Below are positions 6,018-6,217 of a DNA stretch of 6,217 nucleotides, piece after piece; the first letter of the stretch is position 1, and every line of letters starts with the position of its first letter. Below the pieces are notes generated by a model. That model had not been told where the DNA came from. It ran no database searches and saw only the letters and a program-made list of their open reading frames with translations. This DNA is from Cytophagales bacterium (lineage in GTDB: Bacteria > Bacteroidota > Bacteroidia > Cytophagales > JAAEPT01). The stretch lies in contig WTJX01000206.1 of assembly GCA_011524675.1 (NCBI GenBank), forward strand, positions 1 through 6,217. The letters run 5' to 3'. The position numbers and the translations under genes were made by a program.

Positions 6018-6217
6018 TTTAGAATCATATATACTAGAGAAAAAGCTAGTTCACATAAAATCAAACTTCCTCTCTAAACTATCAAAGCACTAAAAATTAG
6101 CACTACATCTTATTTTACTTTGTAAGCATTCGGTTAACTACCTCTTAATTTTCATGAGCTTTTGGCTGTTAGGTATTAGCTGTTAGCTTTTTTAGTAATT
6201 AATCGAAACTACATGCT
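6018..6217. other. Right-edge non-coding DNA
   Basis: I see no supported gene on either strand from the small ORF start to the window end. If that ORF is not real, the gene-free stretch is 376 nt (5842-6217). It holds a small palindrome ACTAG-N8-CTAGT (6033-6050), a spaced direct repeat AGCACTA (6086-6092 and 6099-6105), and the heptad repeat at 6153-6187. It is probably an intergenic region leading to a gene outside the window. Confidence 0.5.
6153..6187 (+). repeat. Degenerate 7-bp periodic repeat, five units, plus orientation
   Basis: The units CATGAGC, TTTTGGC, TGTTAGG, TATTAGC and TGTTAGC follow each other at exact 7-nt steps. Three match NNTTRGC fully, and the other two differ at one fixed position each. 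The same consensus appears on the opposite strand at 5300-5334, so the two tracts form an inverted pair around the STAS-like gene. Heptameric intergenic repeats are known in other bacteria such as cyanobacteria; membership in a named family here is not established. Confidence 0.55.

Overview
The window looks like chromosomal DNA from a member of the Bacteroidota, most likely a Cytophagales-type marine or soil bacterium. The reasons are low GC, several starts without a Shine-Dalgarno site, a perfect match to the Bacteroidota -7 promoter motif TAnnTTTG in front of one gene, and a long SecA (1114 aa) with the extra segments typical of that phylum. The genus is an inference. I see no prophage, CRISPR array, transposase, rRNA or tRNA.

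Layout, left to right. (1) Positions 1-449 hold the C-terminal end of a FAD-dependent amine-oxidase/desaturase-like oxidoreductase cut by the window edge. (2) Positions 539-1060 hold a thiol glutathione peroxidase with its own promoter-like motif, followed by a perfect 16-bp stem-loop at 1101-1139. (3) Positions 1336-4680 hold secA, the ATPase of the Sec translocase. (4) Positions 4684-4790 hold a gene-free spacer with a heptamer duplication, a 10-bp hairpin and a 73-bp element bounded by perfect inverted repeats and TA dinucleotides. (5) Positions 4851-5297 hold a TadA-type tRNA adenosine deaminase. (6) Convergent to it, on the minus strand, lies a 155-aa STAS/SpoIIAA-like protein (5374-5841) with a TTG start. 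That start overlaps, as TTGA, the stop of a possible 59-codon ORF (5838-6017). (7) About 200 nt at the right edge hold no gene.

The genes are mostly independent housekeeping functions: redox/lipid metabolism, peroxide detoxification, protein export and tRNA wobble modification. Nothing suggests that they form one system, and I find no convincing undescribed multi-gene system.

The best second-look items are in the non-coding DNA. A degenerate 7-bp periodic repeat (consensus NNTTRGC) occurs twice in opposite orientation, flanking the STAS gene. A MITE-like palindrome lies downstream of secA. A C6 run sits where two ORFs in different frames meet.
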